A stretch of 34,714 nucleotides of DNA from Novosphingobium sp. Chol11 (GTDB taxonomy: Bacteria > Pseudomonadota > Alphaproteobacteria > Sphingomonadales > Sphingomonadaceae): NCBI RefSeq assembly GCF_945870625.1, contig NZ_CAMBTS010000024.1:1-34714 (forward strand), in the 5' to 3' direction. The position numbers and the translations under genes are program-made. Positions 1-8,083 of the stretch are shown here, in pieces; within the stretch, counting starts at the first letter, position 1, and each line of letters begins with the position of its first letter. The notes below the pieces were generated by a model, which saw only the letters and a program-made list of their open reading frames with translations, ran no database searches and was not told the DNA's origin.

Positions 1-27
1 GCTCGATTTCTTCTGGCTTTTGGCCAT
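1..27 (-). CDS. Start of a small basic hypothetical protein (partial)
   Basis: Reading leftward from an ATG at 27, the visible residues are MAKSQKKSS, and the gene then runs off the window edge. A GGAG ribosome-binding site lies about eight bases upstream of the ATG. The Lys/Ser-rich opening resembles a short, very basic protein common in alphaproteobacteria that starts MAKGQ-RSN. That likeness is from memory and rests on nine residues, so function is unknown and the call is tentative. Confidence 0.4.
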
Positions 28-98
28 CGCCGTACTCCGGCAGGAAGCATCGCCCTGCGGTCCATGGCTTGGGCCAGCAGCCCTGCTTTGTCGACAGT

Positions 99-401
99 TT
101 ACCGCTTTTTGACGAATTCCGCGCGCAGGACGAGGCCTTTGATTCCATCGAAGCGGCAGTCGATCTCCTGCGCATCGCCGGTCAGCCGGATCGATTTGAT
201 CAAAGTGCCGCGTTTCAGGGTCTGGCCTGCCCCTTTGACCTCAAGATCCTTGATCAGCGTCACCTGATCGCCGTCGGTCAGCAAATTGCCCACGGCATCG
301 CGCACTTCCACCGTGCCCGCCGCTGCCTGCTTGGCCGCAAGCGCGCTGGCCGCCATCCATTCGCCGCTTTCTTCATCGTAGACATAGTCGTCATCGCTCA
401 T
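99..401 (-). CDS. YjdM/PhnA-like protein lacking the N-terminal zinc ribbon
   Basis: A 100-residue protein whose C-terminal two thirds match the PhnA/YjdM C-terminal domain: GNLLTDGDQVTLIKDLEVKG, then KRGTLIKSIRL, IDCRFDGIKGL and a terminal EFVKKR. E. coli YjdM carries a zinc ribbon with paired Cys before this domain. Here the first 35 residues are acidic and contain no Cys (MSDDDYVYDEESGEWMAAS). The family was named for its neighbourhood in the E. coli phosphonate region, but YjdM is not needed for phosphonate use and its function is unresolved. The ATG overlaps the stop of the upstream DoxX-like gene as ATGA (398-401), so the pair is probably translationally coupled. No phosphonate genes are nearby. 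Confidence 0.8.
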   Translation of the reverse strand: MSDDDYVYDEESGEWMAASALAAKQAAAGTVEVRDAVGNLLTDGDQVTLIKDLEVKGAGQTLKRGTLIKSIRLTGDAQEIDCRFDGIKGLVLRAEFVKKR

Positions 402-787
402 GCCCGGGTCCTTTTGAAATGATGGTCAGCGCCCGATGCCCACAGCGCCAGCCACACCAGCACGGGCTGCGCAAACATGCGCGGGACGTGGTAGCCCAGA
501 CCCAGCCCGTGGTCCGGCTTTGCCATGTCGAGCGCAAAATGATGGATGTTGGCGGGAAACACGCAGACCGCATAGAGCGCCAGGCCCCATCCTCCAGCGG
601 CGCGGAGCTGCGCCGACCAAGGCTGGAGGAGCGCCGCAGCGCCCGCCAGCTCGGCCACGCCGGTAAGCATGACCACGGGGCCGGGGAAGGGCACCCATCC
701 GGGCATGATGCCAAGGAACGGCGCAGGATTTGAAAGGTGCAGCGCCCCCGCCAGCCCATAAAACAACGCGAGGAGGGCGCATGTCAC
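398..787 (-). CDS. DoxX-like small integral membrane protein
   Basis: A 129-residue protein of hydrophobic segments typical of the DoxX-like superfamily: a first span around residues 2-20 (LLALFYGLAGALHL), a loop with NPAPFLGIMPGWVPFPG, a span carrying TGVAELAGAAALL, another with VCVFPANIHH, and a last span near the C-terminus. The P-x-F-L-x-I-M-P-x-W and FPANIH signatures recur in this family. The chosen start is GTG at 787, because the open frame upstream of it runs antiparallel through dapD and makes no sense as protein. Function is not established; relatives have been linked to quinone or thiol redox reactions in membranes. It overlaps the downstream YjdM-like gene by four bases. Confidence 0.72.
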   Translation of the reverse strand: MTCALLALFYGLAGALHLSNPAPFLGIMPGWVPFPGPVVMLTGVAELAGAAALLQPWSAQLRAAGGWGLALYAVCVFPANIHHFALDMAKPDHGLGLGYHVPRMFAQPVLVWLALWASGADHHFKRTRA

Positions 788-812
788 CCCGCGCTTTGAA
801 ACCGGCGCGGGG
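787..812 (-). terminator. GC-rich hairpin after dapD
   Basis: CCCCGCGC (787-794) and GCGCGGGG (805-812) form a perfect 8-bp stem with a 10-base loop. It lies 14 bases beyond the dapD stop and reaches the GTG start of the DoxX-like gene. There is no T-run, so it may be an attenuator, a processing site or a hairpin masking the downstream start rather than a full terminator. Confidence 0.4.
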
Positions 813-825
813 CGCGGGCGATCGG

Positions 826-1662
826 TCAATCGCGCAGCAATTCGTTGATCCCGGTCTTGCTGCGGGTCTGCGCGTCCACCGTCTTCACGATCACTGCGCA
901 ATAAAGCGAAGGGCCGGGGGTGCCATCGGGCAGCGGTTTGCCGGGCAGCGCGCCGGGGACAACCACGGCATAGGGCGGCACCCGGCCGATGTGGACCTCG
1001 CCGCTGGCGCGGTCGATGATCTTGGTCGAAGCGCCCAGATAAACGCCCATCGAAAGCACCGCGCCTTCGCCCACGATCACGCCCTCGGCCACTTCGGAAC
1101 GTGCGCCGATAAACGCGCCGTCCTCGATCACCACCGGGCCGGCCTGCAGCGGTTCCAGCACGCCGCCGATCCCGGCACCGCCCGAGATATGCACGTTCTT
1201 GCCGATCTGGGCGCAGGAACCGACCGTGGCCCAAGTGTCGACCATGGTGCCGCTATCGATATGGGCGCCGATGTTCACAAAGCTGGGCATCAAGACCACG
1301 CCGCGCGCAATGAATGCGCCGCGACGCGCGGTCGCGCCCGGAACAACCCGGAATCCGGCCTCGCGAAAGCGCGCTTCGCCCCAACCGGCAAACTTGGATG
1401 GCACTTTGTCGAACGCCGGGGCACCTCCCGCGCCATGTTCGATGACCACGTTGTCGTTGAGCCGAAACGAGAGCAAAACCGCCTTTTTGAGCCACTGGTG
1501 GACCTGCCAGGCCCCATCGATCTTTTCGGCCACGCGGACTTTGCCGTCGTCGAGCATGGTCAGCACTGCATCGACGGCGGCGCGCACATCTTGGCTTTCG
1601 GGGGTCACGCTGTCGCGCTCGTTCCAGGCGGCTTCGATGGCGGCTTCAAGAATGGCGGTCAC
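826..1662 (-). CDS. dapD: 2,3,4,5-tetrahydropyridine-2,6-dicarboxylate N-succinyltransferase
   Basis: This 278-residue cytoplasmic enzyme transfers succinyl from succinyl-CoA to tetrahydrodipicolinate in the succinylase branch of diaminopimelate/lysine synthesis. The length is that of typical DapD. The N-terminal helical part ([17 protein letters not shown]) is followed by left-handed beta-helix hexapeptide repeats from about residue 100 to 230, including [40 protein letters not shown] and [20 protein letters not shown]. DapD acts as a trimer. The start is GTG at 1662, with GGGAGA six bases upstream. The HAD phosphatase gene ends 27 bases upstream on the same strand, so they are probably cotranscribed. 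Assignment is secure. Confidence 0.96.
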   Translation of the reverse strand: MTAILEAAIEAAWNERDSVTPESQDVRAAVDAVLTMLDDGKVRVAEKIDGAWQVHQWLKKAVLLSFRLNDNVVIEHGAGGAPAFDKVPSKFAGWGEARFREAGFRVVPGATARRGAFIARGVVLMPSFVNIGAHIDSGTMVDTWATVGSCAQIGKNVHISGGAGIGGVLEPLQAGPVVIEDGAFIGARSEVAEGVIVGEGAVLSMGVYLGASTKIIDRASGEVHIGRVPPYAVVVPGALPGKPLPDGTPGPSLYCAVIVKTVDAQTRSKTGINELLRD

Positions 1663-1689
1663 GCGCGTCTCCCTCGGGTTTCGCGGCGA

Positions 1690-2379
1690 CTAGCGGAGCA
1701 GCGCGCGCTCGGCAAGTTGCGGGGCCAAGCTATCCAGCCATTGCGGCAGATCGTCGATCACCAGATCGATCGCGGCATCATCCTTGGCCCGGTCGCCCCA
1801 CTCGGTCGCACAATCGAGCCAAACCGTCTGCATGCCCAATGCTTTGGCGGGGGCGAGATTGCGCGCCGAGTCTTCAACAAACACCGCACGATCAGGATCG
1901 ACATCAAAGGCCTTGATGAACCCGGCGTAGGCCGATGGCTCGGGCTTGGGGCGGTATTCCATCGCCACCACATCCCACATCCCTTCAAAGCAATGGGCGA
2001 TGCCCAGCGCATCGAGCACACGGCCTGCATAAGGCGCATCGCCATTGGTGAAGATCAGGCGGCGGCCGGGCAGCGCCATCAGTCTGTCTGCCAACGGCGG
2101 CGCTCCCGCCAGACCGCCAAGATCGACCGCATGGACATAGTCGAGAAACTCGCGCGGATCGATCGCATGATAATGCATCAGCCCCGCCAAGGTGGTGCCG
2201 TGGTCGTGGAAATACATTTTCTGCACGCGCTTGGCTTCCATCGCGTCGCAGCCGAGCAAGTCTTCGATAAACCGGCCCATGAGCACATCGATCTGGCCAA
2301 AGAGGCCAATCGCGGGCGGATAGAGCGTGTAATCGAGATCGAATACCCAGCAATCGACGCGGTGGGGGTCAAAAGCCAT
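1690..2379 (-). CDS. HAD-superfamily pyrimidine 5'-nucleotidase
   Basis: A 229-residue soluble phosphatase of the HAD superfamily. Motif I is VFDLDYTLYP near residue 13 (DxDxT), motif II is LIFTNGDAPYAGR, the conserved Lys lies in YRPKPEPSAY and motif IV is AVFVEDSARNLAPAKALGM. The DLDYTLYPP opening and the overall pattern match the pyrimidine 5'-nucleotidase subfamily (yeast Sdt1-like), which dephosphorylates nucleotide monophosphates. I place the start at ATG 2379, behind a GGGGG stretch; an in-frame TTG at 2394 would overlap the preceding gene and is less likely. Only four bases separate it from the stop of the sugar dehydrogenase gene, so the minus-strand genes from 3541 to 826 may form one operon. 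Confidence 0.85.
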   Translation of the reverse strand: MAFDPHRVDCWVFDLDYTLYPPAIGLFGQIDVLMGRFIEDLLGCDAMEAKRVQKMYFHDHGTTLAGLMHYHAIDPREFLDYVHAVDLGGLAGAPPLADRLMALPGRRLIFTNGDAPYAGRVLDALGIAHCFEGMWDVVAMEYRPKPEPSAYAGFIKAFDVDPDRAVFVEDSARNLAPAKALGMQTVWLDCATEWGDRAKDDAAIDLVIDDLPQWLDSLAPQLAERALLR

Positions 2380-2383
2380 CGGC

Positions 2384-3541
2384 TTAGCCCCCAATCCCCC
2401 CAGCCGGCGTCAACTTGCGCAGCCGCCCGCGCTCGCCATCTTCGAGGATCCAGAGCGCGCCATCCGCGCCTTGCTTCACCTCGCGAATACGCTTGCCCAG
2501 CGCAATGCGCTCAACTTCGCGTGCCTTCTCGCCGTCGATCGCGACCCGCACCAAACCCTCGGTGCCAAGTCCGGCGATGATCGCTTGCCCGGCCCATCCG
2601 GAAAAAAGTTGGCCGGTGTAGAAAATGAAATCGCCGGGCGCGATTACCGGGTTCCAGCTGATCGCCGGAGCGGCCAGATCGGGGCGCGTGGCATGGCGCG
2701 GGATCGCCTTGCCATCATAATGATCTCCGTTCGAGACCAACGGCCAGCCATAATTAACCCCGGGCCGGACCAGATTGAGCTCATCGCCGCCCGCCGGGCC
2801 ATGCTCCAGATCCCACAGTTGCCCTTGCGCGTCGAACTTGAGCCCCAGCGCGTTGCGATGCCCATAAGACCAGATCTCGGGCGATTGCCCGGCCTTGCCG
2901 GCGAAGGGATTATCCGGTGCAGGCGAGCCATCGGGCATCAGGCGCAGGACTTTGCCGAGATTGTTGGTGAGATCCTGCGCAGGTGTGAATTTCTGGCGCT
3001 CGCCCGAGGAAACGAACAAGTACTGGCCATCGGGCGAAAAGGCGATGCGATGCGAAAAATGGCCCTGTCCGGTCACGCGGGGGGCCTGGTTCCAGATAAT
3101 GGTCAGGCCTTGCAGCGCCGGGCCGCCGGGTGTGAACTCCAGCTTTGCGCGGCCGATCACGGCGCCGTGCTTGTCGTTCGGTCCGGCGGTTACCCAGCTG
3201 AGGTATACCATCTTGCTCGCGGCGTAATCGGGTGCGGGCACCACATCGCCAAATCCACCCTGATCACCATAAGCGACCGTCGGCACGCCCGCGACATCCT
3301 GCGACGCTTGGCCGGGCGTCCAGAACTTCAGCTTACCGGCCTTTTCGGTGATCAGCGCGCTGTCCGAGCCGGGGAGGAACGCCATCGCCCATGGCTCGTT
3401 GAAGGTGGCCACGTCCTCGATCTTGACTTGCGTGACCTGAGCGGTGGGTGCGGCGACGCCGCCGCTTTCTCCTGCGGCTGCCGAGCAGCTTGAGCTGGCG
3501 AGGGCGATGAGCGATAGCGCTGCGATGAATGGACGTGTCAT
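2384..3541 (-). CDS. PQQ-dependent aldose sugar dehydrogenase, exported
   Basis: A 385-residue beta-propeller enzyme of the glucose/sorbosone dehydrogenase family (E. coli YliI/Asd type), which oxidises aldoses in the periplasm using PQQ. The N-terminus is a signal peptide with a hydrophobic core (FIAALSLIALAS) and a Cys at residue 18, preceded by SSS. That is a poor lipobox, so it may be cleaved as a soluble protein. Family marks include FNEPWAMAFLPGSDS, GHFSHRIAFSPDGQYLFVSS, EIWSYGHRNALGLKFD, LEHGPAGGDELN and GVNYGWPLVSNG. The start ATG (3541-3539) overlaps the rnhB ATG on the other strand within one CATG. No PQQ-synthesis genes are in view, so cofactor supply cannot be judged here. Confidence 0.88.
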   Translation of the reverse strand: MTRPFIAALSLIALASSSCSAAAGESGGVAAPTAQVTQVKIEDVATFNEPWAMAFLPGSDSALITEKAGKLKFWTPGQASQDVAGVPTVAYGDQGGFGDVVPAPDYAASKMVYLSWVTAGPNDKHGAVIGRAKLEFTPGGPALQGLTIIWNQAPRVTGQGHFSHRIAFSPDGQYLFVSSGERQKFTPAQDLTNNLGKVLRLMPDGSPAPDNPFAGKAGQSPEIWSYGHRNALGLKFDAQGQLWDLEHGPAGGDELNLVRPGVNYGWPLVSNGDHYDGKAIPRHATRPDLAAPAISWNPVIAPGDFIFYTGQLFSGWAGQAIIAGLGTEGLVRVAIDGEKAREVERIALGKRIREVKQGADGALWILEDGERGRLRKLTPAGGIGG

Positions 3542-4187
3542 GCACACCGGAATACCCATATTTGGCGGCGTTGGAAGCTTGAAAACGGGCAATTGCCGGG
3601 TTGGTGTCGACGAGGCCGGGCGCGGCCCGCTCGCGGGGCCGGTGGTGGCGGCGGCCGTTGTCCTCGGGGCGGACCATCCGGCGGGTCTGGCCGATTCCAA
3701 GACACTGTCGCGCGCGCGCCGCGCCGTTCTGGAAGCGGCGATCAAATCGACCTGCCATTGGGCGGTGGGCATGGCCGATGCCGCCGAGATCGACCGGATC
3801 AACGTTTTTGCCGCAACGATGCTGGCCATGACCCGCGCGGTACAAGCATTGTGCGTCTCGCTCGGTGGACTTGAACCAGATGAAGTGCTGATCGATGGCA
3901 ACAAGACGCCGCAAGGCCGCTGTGCCGATTGGCGCTGGACGGCCCGCGCGATCGTCAAGGGTGATGCGCTCGAACCTTGCATCTCGGCCGCATCGATCAT
4001 TGCCAAGGAGCACCGCGACCGGTTTATGACCGCCGCAGCGCAGGACCATCCGCATTACGGATGGGAGCGCAATGCCGGATATGGCACGGCGCAGCATCTT
4101 GAGGCACTGCGCACGCACGGGCCAAGCCCGCTGCATCGGTTCAGTTTCGCCCCTGTGGCGCAGGCGGCGCTGCCCTTCGGCAAATAA
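3540..4187 (+). CDS. rnhB: Ribonuclease HII
   Basis: A cytoplasmic endonuclease that cuts RNA in RNA/DNA hybrids and removes misincorporated ribonucleotides; 215 residues from this start, normal for the family. The catalytic acidic residues are visible: D24 and E25 in VGVDEAGRGPLAGP, the Asp of VLIDGNKTP, and the C-terminal ISAASIIAKEHRDR motif. LADSKTLS is also typical. The ATG at 3540 lies inside the same CATG as the start of the divergent sugar dehydrogenase, leaving no room for promoters between them. A TTG at 3579 behind GGA is a possible later start; the catalytic core is unaffected. A 198-base leader separates the gene from ccrM. Confidence 0.93.
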   Translation: MHTGIPIFGGVGSLKTGNCRVGVDEAGRGPLAGPVVAAAVVLGADHPAGLADSKTLSRARRAVLEAAIKSTCHWAVGMADAAEIDRINVFAATMLAMTRAVQALCVSLGGLEPDEVLIDGNKTPQGRCADWRWTARAIVKGDALEPCISAASIIAKEHRDRFMTAAAQDHPHYGWERNAGYGTAQHLEALRTHGPSPLHRFSFAPVAQAALPFGK

Positions 4188-4214
4188 ATCCGAAGCGAGT
4201 CCACCAGATCACAC

Positions 4215-4256
4215 CACCATATCTAGAGGCAGCGCTTCGCGGTGGGCACCATATCT
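4215..4256 (+). repeat. 10-bp direct repeat in the ccrM upstream region
   Basis: CACCATATCT occurs at 4215-4224 and again at 4247-4256. The copies are 32 bases apart, about three helical turns, so both would face the same side of the DNA. This looks like a paired binding site for a regulator of ccrM; no known consensus is recognised. Confidence 0.5.
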
Positions 4257-4292
4257 GCGCACGGACTCGTTTCGTTCTGCCCAGATTCAGGC

Positions 4293-4321
4293 CGCGACTC
4301 GGCAGAAATCCGCGAGTCGTG
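4293..4321 (+). other. Hairpin in the ccrM leader with GANTC in both arms
   Basis: CGACTCG (4295-4301) and CGAGTCG (4313-4319) are perfect inverted copies around an 11-base loop. One G-T and one C-G pair extend the stem outward. Each arm contains one GANTC site. It could be a protein-binding palindrome in DNA or a weak RNA stem in the leader. Confidence 0.45.
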
Positions 4322-4322
4322 A

Positions 4323-5546
<1,224 letters not shown>

Positions 5547-5547
5547 G

Positions 5548-5673
5548 ATGCTGCCGTTGCTCGGCCTGGTGCAGGACCCGCTGCTGCTGCGCTGGCATGC
5601 GCGATGGACGCGCCACATGGTGATCACGCGGCTGCGCAAACTGAGCCCTATCCCGGCGCTATTGCGGCGCTAA
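5548..5673 (+). CDS. Small 41-residue ORF between ccrM and folP
   Basis: An ATG at 5548 sits one base after the ccrM stop, preceded by a perfect GGAGG with six-base spacing. The frame ends in TAA at 5671-5673, whose last A is also the first base of the folP ATG (TAATG). The peptide is Leu- and Arg-rich (begins MLPLLGLVQDPLLLRWHARW) with no Cys and no clear membrane span. I do not recognise it. The strong ribosome-binding site and tight overlaps suggest it is translated, either as a functional peptide or as a leader coupling ccrM to folP. Confidence 0.55.
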   Translation: MLPLLGLVQDPLLLRWHARWTRHMVITRLRKLSPIPALLRR

Positions 5674-6785
5674 TGCCTATGCAAACGCTATACATCCGCC
5701 CTATTGGCTCGGCCGAAAGCCCGCAGAGCGATGAGGGCGAGGCGATCCGCCTGGCAGGCGGATTGGCTTATGCAAGCCGCTTTGCGCTGATCATTCGCGA
5801 GGGTGGCCGCGTGGTCTCGCGCCGCCGGTTTGGCGCTGCCGATGCTGCCGAGGTGCTAGACAGCCTCGCCGCGCCGCTTGCCGCCGAAGCCGCTGCGCAG
5901 TGGGAAAACCTGGCAGCCGCGCATGCCCCGCTGATCTGCGGCGCGCGCACGCTGCGCCTCGATCAACCCCAAGTGATGGGCATTTTGAACGTTACGCCGG
6001 ACAGTTTTTCCGATGGTGGCACCTTTCTCGACAAGCCGGAGGCGGCGCTGGAGCATGCCTCCGCGATGCTCGAAGCCGGCGCTGCGATCATCGACGTTGG
6101 CGGCGAATCCACCCGGCCCGGCGCGGCTGCTGTGTGGGAAGGGGATGAGGCCAAGCGCGTCGTTCCCGTGATCGAAAAGCTGAGCGCGAGCGGGGCGGCA
6201 ATCTCTATCGACAGCCGCCGTTCGAGCGTTCTCCAAGCCGCGCTGGAGGCGGGCGCGCATCTGGTCAACGATGTTTCAGCGCTGCGCCATGATCCGCGTT
6301 CGATCGAACTGGTGGCGGCCAGCAGCGCGCCTGTGGTGCTGATGCATGCGCCCGGCGGCGAAGGCGATCTTCACGCGGAGGCAAATTACGGCGATGTAGT
6401 GCTCGATGTGTTCGACGCTTTGCGCAGGCGCCGCGATGCTGCAGTGGCGGGGGGCATTGCGCGCGGCAAGATCCTGCTCGATCCTGGCATCGGCTTTGGC
6501 AAGACTCTGGCCGAAAATCTGGCGCTGATGAACGCGCTGCCGCTGTTTCATGCGCTGGGCCAGCCGTTGTTGGTGGGCGCAAGCCGCAAGCGCATGATCG
6601 GTGCGCTCTCGAAGGAAGCCCCCGCGCACAAGCGGCTGGGCGGGTCGGTTCTCCTCGCCGCCAGCGCGTTCAACGCCGGGGTGCAAGTCGTGCGGGTGCA
6701 TGATGTGGCTGAAACGATGCAGGCACTGCATGTCTGGCGGGGGCTGCGCGATGCCGCGCTGACCGATTTCAAACAGATGGCTTGA
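5673..6785 (+). CDS. folP: Dihydropteroate synthase with N-terminal extension
   Basis: Condenses p-aminobenzoate with hydroxymethyl-dihydropterin pyrophosphate in folate synthesis; this is the sulfonamide target. The catalytic TIM barrel starts about residue 100 with VMGILNVTPDSFSDGG, followed by IIDVGGESTRPGA, the aspartate-bearing SIDSRR, LVNDVSAL, LLDPGIGFGKT (about 268-278) and GASRKRMIG (about 302-310). The protein has 370 residues, whereas E. coli FolP has about 280. The excess is a roughly 95-residue N-terminal region (MPMQTLYIRP, then IRLAGGLAYASRFALIIREG) of unknown role. The ATG overlaps the stop of the 41-residue ORF. The 3' end overlaps the converging CoA-transferase gene by 17 bases. 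Confidence 0.93.
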   Translation: MPMQTLYIRPIGSAESPQSDEGEAIRLAGGLAYASRFALIIREGGRVVSRRRFGAADAAEVLDSLAAPLAAEAAAQWENLAAAHAPLICGARTLRLDQPQVMGILNVTPDSFSDGGTFLDKPEAALEHASAMLEAGAAIIDVGGESTRPGAAAVWEGDEAKRVVPVIEKLSASGAAISIDSRRSSVLQAALEAGAHLVNDVSALRHDPRSIELVAASSAPVVLMHAPGGEGDLHAEANYGDVVLDVFDALRRRRDAAVAGGIARGKILLDPGIGFGKTLAENLALMNALPLFHALGQPLLVGASRKRMIGALSKEAPAHKRLGGSVLLAASAFNAGVQVVRVHDVAETMQALHVWRGLRDAALTDFKQMA

Positions 6786-7932
6786 GCGCTGGGCCGCCCA
6801 GTTCTGCGTTGTGCTGGCCGACTGTCGGCGCCGGACGGACTTCAACGGACCCCGCCGAGAACGTTACTGGCGCGCGCATTTTGAGGTACTCCCCTTCGGT
6901 CGGGTGCACGCTCAGCTCAAAGAAATCGACCGCCTGCAAATGCGGATCAGACGGGACATCGGCCAGATCCCGCACCGGCATCGCCGGAACCTGATTTTCT
7001 GCGAGAATGCGGCACCATTCGGCGGAGGTCTTTTGCGGGGTGCGCTTGGCAAGTTCCTCATAAAACGCGCTGATATTGGCGATCCTGCCGTTGGTGACGG
7101 CAAAACGCGGATCCTGCGCGAGGTCATCTGCGCCGAGCAAAGTGATCAACAGGCCCACGCTATCGGGGGTGTAGGGCACGATGCTGATGTAGCCATCTGC
7201 CGTGGGAAAGGGCTGGCGAAAAGGATCGACCTGGCGCGGATACCCGGCGGTCTCGGTCGCTGGGACCAGCGCCGCGCCGTAGAGATGTTCCTGCATCATG
7301 AAGTGTGTGAATGTCTCGAACATCGGCACTTCGACGAACTGACCTTCGCCAAAGCGCAGCTTGTGCACGATTGCGGCGAGCGTGGCATAGGCGCCATGAA
7401 GCCCGGCCACTTTGTCTGCGATCAGCGAGGGCAGATAGCGCGGCACCGGATTGCCGTCGGCGCGCGGCAGCAAGGTCGTGGTGCCAGTGGCGGCCTGAAT
7501 CACATCGTCATAGGCTTGCAGATCGCCGTAAGGCCCGCCCGAGCCAAAGCCGACGCAGTGGACATAGACGATCTCTGGCCGGATTGCGCGTACAGCATCA
7601 TAACCAAAGCCGAGCCGCTCGATCGCCTTGCCGCGCACGTTGTGGATGAACACATCGGCTTCGCCGAGTACCGCAGCGAGTGCGGCCTTGCCTTCGTCTG
7701 TCTTGAGATCGATGCTGAGCGAGCGCTTGCCCTTGTTGAGGTTGAGCGTGCATGGCCCCATCCCGGCCGTATGGCTCGGCTTGCCGGCAAAGCGGAACAT
7801 ATCGCCGGTGAGAGCCTCGACCTTGATGACATCTGCTCCAAGATCAGCCAGAATTTCGGTGGCATAGGGGCCGAACACAACGTTTGTGAGGTCAACGATG
7901 CGGATGCCTTCGAGCAGTTTTTGCTGGGGCAA
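6769..7932 (-). CDS. CaiB/BaiF class III CoA-transferase
   Basis: A 387-residue cytoplasmic enzyme that moves CoA between carboxylic acids. Family marks are LLEGIRIVDLTNVVFGPYAT, LADLGADVIKVEAL, LNLNKGKRSLSIDLKT, ADVFIHNVRGKAIERLGFGY and the conserved Asp in PSLIADKVAGLHGAYA, the usual place of the catalytic Asp. The substrate cannot be read from sequence; the acyl-CoA ligase and hydratase genes in the window are not linked to it. I chose TTG at 7932 because AAGGA lies about ten bases upstream and the family's N-terminal motif begins right after; sequence further upstream looks non-coding. The C-terminus overlaps folP tail to tail by 17 bases. It lies 151 bases downstream of the regulator gene on the same strand. 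Confidence 0.9.
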   Translation of the reverse strand: MPQQKLLEGIRIVDLTNVVFGPYATEILADLGADVIKVEALTGDMFRFAGKPSHTAGMGPCTLNLNKGKRSLSIDLKTDEGKAALAAVLGEADVFIHNVRGKAIERLGFGYDAVRAIRPEIVYVHCVGFGSGGPYGDLQAYDDVIQAATGTTTLLPRADGNPVPRYLPSLIADKVAGLHGAYATLAAIVHKLRFGEGQFVEVPMFETFTHFMMQEHLYGAALVPATETAGYPRQVDPFRQPFPTADGYISIVPYTPDSVGLLITLLGADDLAQDPRFAVTNGRIANISAFYEELAKRTPQKTSAEWCRILAENQVPAMPVRDLADVPSDPHLQAVDFFELSVHPTEGEYLKMRAPVTFSAGSVEVRPAPTVGQHNAELGGPALKPSV

Positions 7933-7946
7933 GTTCTGGTTCCTTG

Positions 7947-7971
7947 GGTGCGCCTGATGCAAACAGGCACC
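7947..7971 (-). other. Bulged hairpin just upstream of the CoA-transferase start
   Basis: GGTGCGCCTG (7947-7956) pairs with CAGGCACC (7964-7971) except for a two-base bulge, with a 7-base loop. In the minus-strand transcript it lies about 15 bases ahead of the TTG start. It could act as an attenuator or an end-of-gene hairpin for the regulator; there is no T-run. Confidence 0.3.
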
Positions 7972-8083
7972 TTCGCTAACAAGCGCGATGCAAGGGATCA
8001 AGGTTGCCATTTTGATAGCAGGAGCCGGTCCGCAGGTTTCGTGCTGCCGCAAAAGTCCAGTCTCGAAGCCGCCTGGCGGGCGT

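Noticed and set aside
2380..2394. A TTG start at 2394 for the HAD phosphatase
   Set aside because: It would overlap the preceding gene, and the ATG at 2379 has a purine-rich site upstream and matches the family N-terminus.
730..2580. A 616-codon open frame on the plus strand across dapD and the HAD phosphatase gene
   Set aside because: It runs antisense to two well-recognised genes and has a His/Arg/Ala-rich composition typical of GC-rich shadow frames, with no family likeness.
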